Shown piece by piece: positions 1 to 6,604 of a stretch of DNA of 35,587 nt. Each line of letters opens with the position of its first letter. The stretch's first letter is position 1. The notes below the pieces were generated by a model that had not been told where the DNA came from, did not search any database, and was given only the letters and a program-made list of their open reading frames with translations. The DNA is taken from contig JALNYF010000018.1 of NCBI GenBank assembly GCA_023229985.1, positions 1 to 35,587 of the forward strand, read 5' to 3'. A program made the translations under genes and the position numbers. The stretch comes from Bacteroidales bacterium. GTDB taxonomy: Bacteria; Bacteroidota; Bacteroidia; Bacteroidales; WCHB1-69.

Positions 1-30
1 TACAACGGAAAATGATCGAATTTTTGTCAT
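1..30 (-). CDS. 5' end of an unidentified gene running off the left edge
   Basis: Reading the minus strand, an ATG at 30-28 opens a frame beginning M-T-K-I-R-S-F-S-V-V that stays open to the window edge. A good -7 element (TAAATTTG) lies about 34 bases upstream at 64-71, which supports a real divergent gene. Ten residues are too few to name a family. The call rests mainly on the promoter and start codon. Confidence 0.45.
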   Translation of the reverse strand, partial: MTKIRSFSVV

Positions 31-63
31 AATAATTATTTTTGGTTGATGATATTCAAGCCG

Positions 64-71
64 CAAATTTA
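64..71 (-). promoter_or_regulatory. Bacteroidetes-type -7 promoter element for the left-edge gene
   Basis: The minus strand reads TAAATTTG followed by CGG, matching the TAnnTTTG consensus. Transcription would begin about 30 bases before the ATG at 30. No clear -33 TTTG partner was identified. Confidence 0.5.
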
Positions 72-467
72 TAAAAAAAATATTTACTATTCGAAAAAAA
101 TAAAAAAATAAACGTTATATGTAATAAGATGATTATTAATAGGATGACAATGAAATGGAAACAAGTTTTGAGAACAAAGCTTCCATGATTTACCGATTAT
201 TTTAAAAAAAAATGGTTACTGTCCGATAAATATTAATATGAACCATAACGAAGTAGTCAATGATGCTACAGCGTTTTTTTCTTTGTCTTGTGATAGAAAT
301 GCCGCAGCAAGTGAGTGCAAATTTTTTATCAACCCAATCAATACACGCATTAACCCCGGAAGAGGTCAAAATCATCTAATTTTTCCAACAAAAGCCATCA
401 CATTCAGAGGTTTTATAATTTTTGGCGCAAATATTTCCCGAAATGGCGCGGATAACAATAATATTTA
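72..467. other. intergenic region with no supported gene
   Basis: This AT-rich stretch lies between two divergent promoters (64-71 minus, 468-475 plus). A frame at 238-498 is open but has no recognisable domain, runs through the downstream promoter, and ends at the start of the DRTGG gene. I treat it as non-coding. The only structure seen is a solo copy of the repeat end CTGTCCGATAAATA at 219-232. Confidence 0.6.
219..232 (+). repeat. solo copy of the MITE-like terminal repeat
   Basis: CTGTCCGATAAATA differs by one base from the 14-base core CTGTCCGGTAAATA that bounds the elements at 3848-4159 and 21857-22138. No inverted partner was found nearby, so this is either a remnant end or chance similarity. 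Confidence 0.45.
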
Positions 468-475
468 TATTTTTG
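468..475 (+). promoter_or_regulatory. -7 promoter element of the hydrogenase-like operon
   Basis: TATTTTTG followed by CA matches TAnnTTTG. It lies 25 bases before the ATG at 500, giving a short leader of roughly 15-20 bases for the DRTGG-ATPase-hydrogenase-like operon. Confidence 0.6.
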
Positions 476-499
476 CATGTTTAAACGAAAAAAGATAAA

Positions 500-847
500 A
501 TGAAACTTGAAGAGATTAATTCCCTTATCAATGGGAAAGTTGTAGAAGGGCAAATGCCGCCTGATAAAACCATCGACTGCGCATTTGCCTCGGATTTAAT
601 GAGCGATGTGCTAACCATTCGGACAGAGAAATCACTGATGTTGATTACCGGTTTGGCAAATTTGCAAACCATACGCACCTGCGAAATGTCCGATATTAAA
701 GTAATATTGTTTGTTCGCGGAAAAAAAGTTACCGAAGAAATGAAAGAATTAGCCGCCGACAATGAGATGATCTTGATGGAAACCGATTATTCTCTGTTTC
801 GGACTTCCGGGCTGCTCTATGCGGCAGGACTGAAAGGCGTCTATTAA
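500..847 (+). CDS. DRTGG-domain protein
   Basis: The 115-residue protein resembles stand-alone DRTGG-domain proteins. It begins MKLEEINSLINGKVVEG and carries the alternating beta/alpha pattern of that fold, with a conserved-looking core SLMLITGLANLQTIRTCEM and a C-terminal ETDYSLFRTSGLLYAAGL. The molecular function of these small proteins is not established; the domain was first noted in some phosphotransacetylases and CBS-domain proteins. It is the first gene of an operon: the RsbW-like gene starts 11 bases after its stop, and the [FeFe]-hydrogenase-like gene follows. That gene order is known from anaerobic bacteria, where the genes sit near hydrogenase loci. A ligand-binding or regulatory role next to the Fe-S protein is inferred only from context. 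No signal peptide or membrane segment is visible. Confidence 0.8.
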   Translation: MKLEEINSLINGKVVEGQMPPDKTIDCAFASDLMSDVLTIRTEKSLMLITGLANLQTIRTCEMSDIKVILFVRGKKVTEEMKELAADNEMILMETDYSLFRTSGLLYAAGLKGVY

Positions 848-858
848 AATTAGAGATT

Positions 859-1269
859 ATGAATTTTGAATATCAAGTTGAAGGCGGCGATTTTACAAAT
901 GCCGGAACGACTTCTAGTATCGTTAAAAAAATGATGAAACAGTTAGGCGTGCAACCGGATATAATTAAAAGAACGGTAGTCGCACTTTACGAAGCTGAAG
1001 TTAATATTGTTGCCCACGCCTATCGCGGCACCATTACCGTGGATTTAGACGAAAAGAAAATATATGTCAAACTTTCCGATGAGGGTCCCGGCATTCCCGA
1101 CATCGACCAAGCCATGCAAAAAGGTTACTCCACCGCTTCACCCAAAGTTCGCGAAATGGGCTTCGGTGCCGGAATGGGACTCCCCAATATGAAATTAAAC
1201 TCCGACCAACTGAACGTTACTTCCGTTGTCGGGAAAGGAACCACTGTCGAAATTATCAACTTTTTTTAA
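859..1269 (+). CDS. RsbW-like anti-sigma factor / serine kinase (HATPase_c)
   Basis: This 136-residue protein is a small GHKL-type ATPase domain. The N box is at about residues 45-58 (ALYEAEVNIVAHAY, with the E-x-x-x-N pattern), the G1 box is DEGPGIPD and the G2 box is GAGMGLPNMK, so the ATP-binding lid looks complete. Family members such as RsbW and SpoIIAB phosphorylate an anti-sigma antagonist or bind a sigma factor. No antagonist or sigma factor is encoded beside it. Its neighbours are the DRTGG protein upstream and the hydrogenase-like protein, whose ATG directly follows this stop codon at 1269/1270, which implies translational coupling. It may transmit a signal from the Fe-S protein, but that is inference. 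It is certainly a GHKL ATPase; its target is unknown. Confidence 0.85.
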   Translation: MNFEYQVEGGDFTNAGTTSSIVKKMMKQLGVQPDIIKRTVVALYEAEVNIVAHAYRGTITVDLDEKKIYVKLSDEGPGIPDIDQAMQKGYSTASPKVREMGFGAGMGLPNMKLNSDQLNVTSVVGKGTTVEIINFF

Positions 1270-2640
1270 ATGGAAACTTTTCACCACGCTCTTAAATTTA
1301 AATATGACTTGTGCATCGGCTGTTCTCATTGTACCAGCGTTTGCCCTACAGGTGCCATCCACGTTGAAGACGGACACCCCATCTTAGACAATAATCGCTG
1401 TATCGATTGCGGACACTGCTACCACACCTGTCCCGTTAACGCCATTTACATCGAACAAGATGACTTCCAAACCATCTATCATTATAAATGCCCGGTCATT
1501 TTGATTCCGACCCTTTTTAGCGCTCAATTTCCCGAAAAAATCAGCCAACGCGCCATCTTGTCCGCTATCTATCATCTTGGATTCCAATATGTTTATGAAG
1601 TCGAAAAAAGTGTTGATGTCATTAAAGCGATGATTAATGAAAGAGTGAAAGATGATCAGGCGGAAAAACCAATGATTTCTACTTTCTGCCCTGCCATCGT
1701 CAGACTGATTCAGGTTAAATATCCTTCATTGGTTTCCAACTTATTGTTAATTAAACCACCATTGGATTTGACGGCACTTTATATTAAAAAAGTATTAGTA
1801 GAAAAAGGCGTACCGGCAGAAGACATCGGCATTTTTTACGTGTCACCATGTGCTGCCAAAATTGCCGCCATCAAAAGTCCGGTGGGGGAAGATAAATCCC
1901 CCGTTGACGGCGTTATTAATATGAATTACTTGTACAACAAAGTATTCCGCATTATCAAACAAGGACTTTATCAATTGCGCGAAGACGAGTTCGATTTTCA
2001 CCCGCTTTCCAAAAACAGCATCCTTTGGTCACTTACCGGCGGCGAAATTAAAGATATGCCTGCCGGCAGAAATCTCGCAATCGACGAAGTTCATAATGTG
2101 TCGGACTTTTTGGACAAGTTGGAAAATGAAGACATCAACAACATTGATTTCTTGGAACTGCGCGCATGTGACGAAAGTTGCGCGGGGGGAATATTGTGCG
2201 CCGGAAACCGCTTCTTAATAGCGGAAAGACAAAGAAAACGCGCCAACCAACGCCCGAAAGTCGTCTCTCCTGACGAAAATAACCTCCTCAAATACAAAGA
2301 ATACCTTGAACAAAGCAGCAAATTAGGTGAGGTCATGCCGCGCTCCATGGATAAATTGGACGACAATATCTCCATCGCCATGCGAAAAATGAAAAAAGTT
2401 TTCGAAATTAACGACGAACTGCCCCAAGTCGATTGCCGTATTTGTGGCTACCAAACTTGCAAAGCTCTCTCCGAAGCCGTCGTCAATAACCAAGCCGACA
2501 TCAAACAGTGTATTTTCGTCCAACGTATCCTCGAACAAACCGATAAATTAACCACCATGGAGGCACTCAAAATTACAAAAAAAGTATGGGGCGAAGCCAA
2601 ATTGGATAAGTATTCCATTAAAAACTTGGATTTAGAATAA
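1270..2640 (+). CDS. [FeFe]-hydrogenase-like Fe-S protein, probably sensory
   Basis: The 456-residue protein begins with two 4Fe-4S ferredoxin motifs (CIGCSHCTSVCP near residues 16-27 and CIDCGHCYHTCP near 43-54). An Fe-hydrogenase large-subunit domain follows (about 75-360). It ends with a Cys-rich Fe-S domain, CRICGYQTCK plus a distal Cys, near 405-432. The H-cluster motifs are altered: L1 reads STFCPAIV, so the ligand Cys140 is kept but the preceding proton-transfer Cys is Phe; L2 reads SPCAAK (Cys194), without the usual Met and Glu; L3 reads RACDESCAGG (Cys300 and Cys304). Four cluster-ligating Cys are therefore present, but the active-site surroundings are not those of a catalytic enzyme. 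Such variants are generally thought to be sensory or regulatory. No PAS domain or signal peptide is seen, so it is cytoplasmic. It is the last gene of the operon; no maturases HydEFG are in the window. Confidence 0.85.
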   Translation: METFHHALKFKYDLCIGCSHCTSVCPTGAIHVEDGHPILDNNRCIDCGHCYHTCPVNAIYIEQDDFQTIYHYKCPVILIPTLFSAQFPEKISQRAILSAIYHLGFQYVYEVEKSVDVIKAMINERVKDDQAEKPMISTFCPAIVRLIQVKYPSLVSNLLLIKPPLDLTALYIKKVLVEKGVPAEDIGIFYVSPCAAKIAAIKSPVGEDKSPVDGVINMNYLYNKVFRIIKQGLYQLREDEFDFHPLSKNSILWSLTGGEIKDMPAGRNLAIDEVHNVSDFLDKLENEDINNIDFLELRACDESCAGGILCAGNRFLIAERQRKRANQRPKVVSPDENNLLKYKEYLEQSSKLGEVMPRSMDKLDDNISIAMRKMKKVFEINDELPQVDCRICGYQTCKALSEAVVNNQADIKQCIFVQRILEQTDKLTTMEALKITKKVWGEAKLDKYSIKNLDLE

Positions 2641-2689
2641 TATAAAAGATTTATTATCAATAATTTATAATAATAATAAAAAAAATATT

Positions 2690-2712
2690 AATAATTTTTC
2701 ATAAAAATTATT
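2690..2712 (+). terminator. weak AT-only hairpin after the hydrogenase-like operon
   Basis: AATAATTTTT, a CAT loop, then AAAAATTATT form a perfect 10-bp stem made only of A and T. It lies 50 bases past the operon stop codon and 19 bases before the next promoter. Without G-C pairs it is a doubtful terminator. Confidence 0.3.
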
Positions 2713-2730
2713 TTATAAAGAAATATGTTT

Positions 2731-2738
2731 TATCTTTG
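2731..2738 (+). promoter_or_regulatory. -7 promoter element of the choice-of-anchor J gene
   Basis: TATCTTTG followed by CAACTGAA matches the Bacteroidetes consensus very well, 37 bases before the ATG at 2775. The CAACTGAA bases after it are repeated after the promoter of the other T9SS cargo gene (4277-4284), so the two may share a control or start-site context. Confidence 0.7.
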
Positions 2739-2774
2739 CAACTGAATTTTATTATTAATTAAAATTAAATAATT

Positions 2775-3623
2775 ATGAAAAAACTTTTTACAATTTTATC
2801 ATTGTGCTTAGCAACAGTTGCTTTAAATGCACAAATGACAATTACGGACGATTTTGAAAGCTATACTAATTTCACAATCAATCCTGAATCACAGTGGACA
2901 TTTGTCGATGTAGATCAAGATTCTACTTACGGATTTAATGGCAACACATTTGAGAACAATTATTCTCCAATGGCATTCATCGTGTTTAATCCCAGTGCAT
3001 GCCAAACGGATGTAAGTTCTAATTTTCCTGCACATTCTGGGGCTAAGTATATGGCAGGATTTGCTCTTGTTACCACTGCTCAGAACAACGATTGGATGAT
3101 TAGTCCTGTATTGGATGGGAATAGTGGTTCTATTTCATTCTTTGCTCGTGCCTTGACTAATCAATATGGTTTAGAAAGCTTTAATGTTGCTTATTCCACT
3201 ACAACAAATGAAACGAGCGCTTTTACAAACATCAATTCTATACCTGTCACTGTTGATACGAGTTGGGTTGAATTTACGTACGCTTTTCCTGCTGGAACAC
3301 AATATGTTGCTATTCAATATGTTTCAACGGATGTTTTCGCCTTATTTATTGATGACGTAACGATTCAAACCACAGTAGGTATCTCTGAAAATACGACTTC
3401 TCAAGTTGCCGTATTCCCGAATCCTGCTACTAACGTATTGAACGTGCCAGCTGACGGTTACAAAACTATCGAAATCGTGAACTTGTTAGGTCAGGTTGTT
3501 TACAGCAACAACGTTACCGAAGCTACCATGCAAATCAGTGTTCGTGATTTGAATAAAGGAATCTATTTCGTTCGTTTAGCTAATGAAAACGGCGTTGCAA
3601 CCCAAAAATTTATCAAAAAATAA
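2775..3623 (+). CDS. secreted choice-of-anchor J protein with T9SS sorting tail
   Basis: The 282-residue protein has a Sec signal peptide, MKKLFTILSLCLATVALNA, with cleavage likely before Gln20. Residues about 23-195 look like a cleaved-adhesin / choice-of-anchor J domain, a jelly-roll often found in Bacteroidetes surface adhesins and peptidases: FESYTNF near its start, then NDWMISPVLDGNSG, then a terminal FIDDVTIQT. Residues about 208-282 form a T9SS type A sorting domain, with the hallmarks VFPNPATNVLNV, IEIVNLLGQVV and LNKGIYFVRLANENG and a basic KKFIKK-like end. The product is expected to be exported across the outer membrane by the Por system and anchored or released. The ligand is unknown, and no peptidase domain is present. 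It is monocistronic, with a strong promoter at 2731 and a terminator at 3641. Confidence 0.85.
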   Translation: MKKLFTILSLCLATVALNAQMTITDDFESYTNFTINPESQWTFVDVDQDSTYGFNGNTFENNYSPMAFIVFNPSACQTDVSSNFPAHSGAKYMAGFALVTTAQNNDWMISPVLDGNSGSISFFARALTNQYGLESFNVAYSTTTNETSAFTNINSIPVTVDTSWVEFTYAFPAGTQYVAIQYVSTDVFALFIDDVTIQTTVGISENTTSQVAVFPNPATNVLNVPADGYKTIEIVNLLGQVVYSNNVTEATMQISVRDLNKGIYFVRLANENGVATQKFIKK

Positions 3624-3640
3624 GTTTGCGGATAACTATA

Positions 3641-3672
3641 AAAAGAGGCTTCAATGGGAGCCTCTTTTTTTT
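3641..3672 (+). terminator. intrinsic terminator after the choice-of-anchor J gene
   Basis: AGAGGCT and AGCCTCT pair around an 8-base loop and are followed by a run of eight T, 20-40 bases after the stop codon. Confidence 0.85.
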
Positions 3673-4273
3673 GTCTTATTCTTTCGTTATTAATGAACTG
3701 AATATCAATTAACTATTGGAATTCATGAACCCTCTTTCTTTGAATAAAGAAAGGCTTGATATATCAGCCGAAACGGATTTCTCGGGCAAGAATAGTGATA
3801 AAAATTTCTTTAAATGGTTGGGATATGACGACTATCTCTATAAAAAATTATTGCTGTCCGGTAAATATTGTAATGCGGTGGCGTCCGATCCCGTAGGATT
3901 CGTATGTTTGTAATGAATGTTTCATAAACATGGAATGGGGCGTACCTACGGCACGCAACAAATATAGAGATGCACGGTCGTGCGTTAGACATGAGAAATA
4001 ATGGGAAACATCTGTTTTAACCCGAAGTAATCCTTCGGATTTCTTATGCCTTATACATTCTTCGAAAATGTAAGCCTGACAAAATATGAACCGCTGTGAT
4101 TAACCCAATACTAATAGATTCATCAAATAGTATTTATTATTTACCGGACAGAATAATAACAGCAAATAAATGATGTATCTAACAATAAATCAGTAACATA
4201 AAATAAAAATATGATTCATACAATAATTTTTCAATTTTTTATTTGAAAAATGTTGATGATTATGCAAAAAAAG
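3673..4273. other. long intergenic region holding a MITE-like element
   Basis: This 600-base gap has no convincing gene. A frame at 3716-3913 is open but runs straight through the left repeat end at 3848, has no known domain and has no promoter. It could be a decayed remnant. The identified content is the inverted-repeat-bounded element at 3848-4159, which includes a palindromic block near 3938-3990 (GGGGCGTACCTACGGCACGC and TGCACGGTCGTGCG). Confidence 0.65.
3848..4159. repeat. MITE-like element, copy 1 (about 312 bp)
   Basis: The left end TTATTGCTGTCCGGTAAATA (3848-3867) recurs inverted on the right as TATTTACCGGACAG at 4138-4151, followed by AATAATAA; the 14-base core is a perfect inverted copy. 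The right part (4029-4124) matches copy 2 at 21889-21976 in opposite orientation, including a 21-base identical run at 4066-4086, the block AATCCTTCGG at 4029 and CTAATAGATT at 4111. The left interior (3868-4028) does not obviously match copy 2. There is no transposase, so it would be non-autonomous. Target-site duplications could not be made out confidently. Confidence 0.65.
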
Positions 4274-4276
4274 TAT

Positions 4277-4284
4277 TAGTTTTG
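4277..4284 (+). promoter_or_regulatory. -7 promoter element of the Omp28-like gene
   Basis: TAGTTTTG followed by CAACTGAAA lies 35 bases before the ATG at 4319. A possible -33 element GTTG sits at 4252-4255, 21 bases upstream. Confidence 0.65.
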
Positions 4285-4318
4285 CAACTGAAAAATAATA
4301 ATCACCAAAAAAAACAGT

Positions 4319-6106
4319 ATGAAAAAGATTTCTATTTTATTTGCGCTTGTTTTTGCACTCTTTACAGGGTTTTCGCAAAACGCAACTATTGTTCTTGAAG
4401 CTCATGACGTTTGGGCTGATGGTACAGGTTATCAAATCTTGTTAGCACCTACTTCTGCCGGAGTTACATTGCCCACCGGACAGATTACTTGTGGGGACAA
4501 CACCCTTTACAACGCCTGTGCTTATAAAATCCCTACCAATGCAGATGCTTCTGATGCAAATGTTATTGTTGATGGTACAGGAACCCTCCAAATTCCTGCC
4601 GGACATTATTCTTACATTATTTTAAACCCGGGTTGCACGGGCTATAGCACTATTTATATTGCTGCCGCCGGAGTTGATCCGACATCTGTTGCCGATTACA
4701 ATTTCGAAGCCAACACTACTTATCATTTTACAATGGCTCGCAATGGAAACAATGATGGTACTACTCTCACTATTTCAGTAGATGCGCCAGACCAATTGGC
4801 TTTGGAATCATTAAATTTGCCCTCAGAAGCCGGGATTAATACCGATGTAGATGTTAGCGGAACGATTACCAATCGTGGAAACAACAACATTACCAGTTAT
4901 GACGTAACTTACAACATTAGTGGCGGTAATAATGTAGCTACCTACACCGTTACCGGCATTAACATTGCTCCTTATGCTACCCACACTTTCACGCACAATA
5001 TTCCAATTAATGTGACTACTTCCCAAATCGCTACTGTAAATGTAACGGTTTCTAATGCCAACGGTGGTGCTCAAGCCAATACCAGCACCTTATCACAAGT
5101 TATCAACTTCTTTGATGCTTCTTTATCCGTTCCTCGCAAAGTTTTATTGGAACACTTCACAACAGAATCTTGCGGCAACTGCCCTGCGGCAACTGCCAAT
5201 TTGGTAACTTGGTTATCTTCTCGCCCCAATATCATTTGGCTGGCACATCACGCCGGTTATTATACTGACAGTTTCACGATTCCGGCAAGTGAACAATTAA
5301 CCACCTTCTTCAATGACGGAGGTAATACTTATGCTCCGGCTATTATGTTAGACAGATACTTTCTTTCTCCTGACGGTGACACCGGTCCTGTTTTCTTCCC
5401 GTCTTCTACCTATACGCCCACTTTGATGGATCAAAGATTAGCTACACCTGCTTTTGTAACCGTTGGTATTACCGGTTCTTATGCACCTGCCACTCGCGAG
5501 CTTTCTGTTACCGTTTCCGGTCAAGTAAAAGATGTATTGCCGGGTAATGACATTCGTTTGTCCGTTTACATTACTGAAACTGATGTAGATCATGTTAACC
5601 AAACCAGTGCACCTGCCGGATACGTTCACCACTATATCGCAAGAGCTGCTTTAGCAGGAACTTACGGAGATGCCAATGTTGTAACCAACACTACTGGAAG
5701 CCAATATACCAAAAATTATACCTATACATTACCGGCTACTTGGGACGCCAGCAAATGCCAAGTTGTAGCTTTCGTGAATGAGTGGAATCCTTCTAACGTA
5801 AACAACAGCCCTGTTTTCAATGCAGAATCTGTTTCTGTTGAATCAATATCAGGCGTTAACGAATATGCAAATGCCGTTTCTTGCAACGTTTATCCTAACC
5901 CTGCAAGCGATGTATTAAACATCCAAGTATCTGAAGATATGACCCGCATCGAATTAGTATCCGCTATCGGTCAAAAAGTTATGTCTCAACAAGTTAATGG
6001 CTTACAAACCACCATCAACGTTAATGACTATGTAAATGGTATCTATTTCTTGACTATTTACACTCAAAACGGAAAAATCTCCAAGAAAATTACGATTAAT
6101 AAATAA
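4319..6106 (+). CDS. T9SS-secreted protein: DUF2436-like, CARDB-like and Omp28 domains
   Basis: The 595-residue protein has a signal peptide, MKKISILFALVFALFTGFS. Residues about 22-155 resemble the DUF2436-type module of gingipains and haemagglutinins: VLEAHDVWADGTGYQILL closely matches the gingipain DVWGDGTGYQ signature. Residues about 158-255 look like a CARDB-type immunoglobulin fold. Residues about 270-500 match the Omp28-related family, a thioredoxin-like fold with a CxxC at Cys285/Cys288 in ESCGNCPA. The C-terminal 75 residues are a T9SS type A sorting domain (VYPNPASDVLNI, IGQKVMSQQV, NDYVNGIYFLTI). It is therefore probably a cell-surface protein. The CxxC hints at a thiol-disulfide or structural role, but function is unproven. 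It is monocistronic, with its own promoter and a strong terminator. Confidence 0.85.
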   Translation: MKKISILFALVFALFTGFSQNATIVLEAHDVWADGTGYQILLAPTSAGVTLPTGQITCGDNTLYNACAYKIPTNADASDANVIVDGTGTLQIPAGHYSYIILNPGCTGYSTIYIAAAGVDPTSVADYNFEANTTYHFTMARNGNNDGTTLTISVDAPDQLALESLNLPSEAGINTDVDVSGTITNRGNNNITSYDVTYNISGGNNVATYTVTGINIAPYATHTFTHNIPINVTTSQIATVNVTVSNANGGAQANTSTLSQVINFFDASLSVPRKVLLEHFTTESCGNCPAATANLVTWLSSRPNIIWLAHHAGYYTDSFTIPASEQLTTFFNDGGNTYAPAIMLDRYFLSPDGDTGPVFFPSSTYTPTLMDQRLATPAFVTVGITGSYAPATRELSVTVSGQVKDVLPGNDIRLSVYITETDVDHVNQTSAPAGYVHHYIARAALAGTYGDANVVTNTTGSQYTKNYTYTLPATWDASKCQVVAFVNEWNPSNVNNSPVFNAESVSVESISGVNEYANAVSCNVYPNPASDVLNIQVSEDMTRIELVSAIGQKVMSQQVNGLQTTINVNDYVNGIYFLTIYTQNGKISKKITINK

Positions 6107-6123
6107 TATTGTAATACTTCAAA

Positions 6124-6156
6124 AAAAGAGGATGCTTCGGCATCCTCTTTTTTTTT
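6124..6156 (+). terminator. intrinsic terminator after the Omp28-like gene
   Basis: AGAGGATGC, a TTCG tetraloop, then GCATCCTCT form a perfect 9-bp stem followed by a run of T, 20 bases after the stop codon. Confidence 0.92.
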
Positions 6157-6594
6157 GAAAAAATGTACCGTTTTTCATACCTCTTTTGCGGCCGCTGTCA
6201 GCCTTTTCGCAAAGCGGGCGGCAATCATCGCGACTTGATTTTTTGTATCAAGACAAAAAGTTAAGAAAAAAGAAAAACCTTTAATGTGTTTTAATCCGAA
6301 TTAAAATGCGAACAAAACCAGTTGACAATCAATAAAATAGGAACCATTACGTTGAGTGGAATGTCTTGCAGAAGCTACTATGCCCGTCGTTATAGTAAAT
6401 TTTTTGCGTATAAAAATTAATTTTTTTTTGAATGTCCAATTAGAAACAGTCCTCAACATGGAAGATCTATAGATGCAAAGGAAAGGAAACGATTTTACTT
6501 CATAACTTTTCCAATGAGGGTAAATGAATTTACATCATCAGTGTAAACTCTCTGAATGGAAACTCAATTAAAGTGGCTAAGGGGGAAGAATAAA
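6157..6594. other. intergenic region between convergent genes
   Basis: This 438-base stretch separates the convergent Omp28-like gene and gyrA. It holds a dispersed hairpin at 6239-6260 and a small inverted repeat TTTTAATCCGAATTAAAA near 6287-6304. No coding frame with recognisable content was seen on either strand. Confidence 0.6.
6239..6260 (+). repeat. dispersed hairpin repeat, copy 1
   Basis: TTTTTTGTATCAAGACAAAAAG can form a stem of TTTTTTGT with ACAAAAAG. It matches the reverse complement of 27495-27516 at 20 of 22 positions. Both copies sit in gaps between convergent genes, which would suit a transcription-end or RNA-end function. Confidence 0.5.
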
Positions 6595-6604
6595 TTATTC
6601 TTCC
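6581..6604 (-). terminator. possible weak terminator overlapping the gyrA stop
   Basis: On the minus strand GAGGAAGAATAA and TTATTCTTCCCC pair into a long stem spanning the end of gyrA. No clear T run follows, so termination here is uncertain. Confidence 0.3.

Noticed and set aside
238..498. 86-codon open frame before the DRTGG gene
   Set aside because: It has no recognisable domain, contains the promoter of the downstream operon, and overlaps that operon's leader.
3716..3913. 65-codon open frame after the first T9SS gene
   Set aside because: It runs through the terminal repeat at 3848-3867 and has no family resemblance or promoter; at most it is a decayed remnant.
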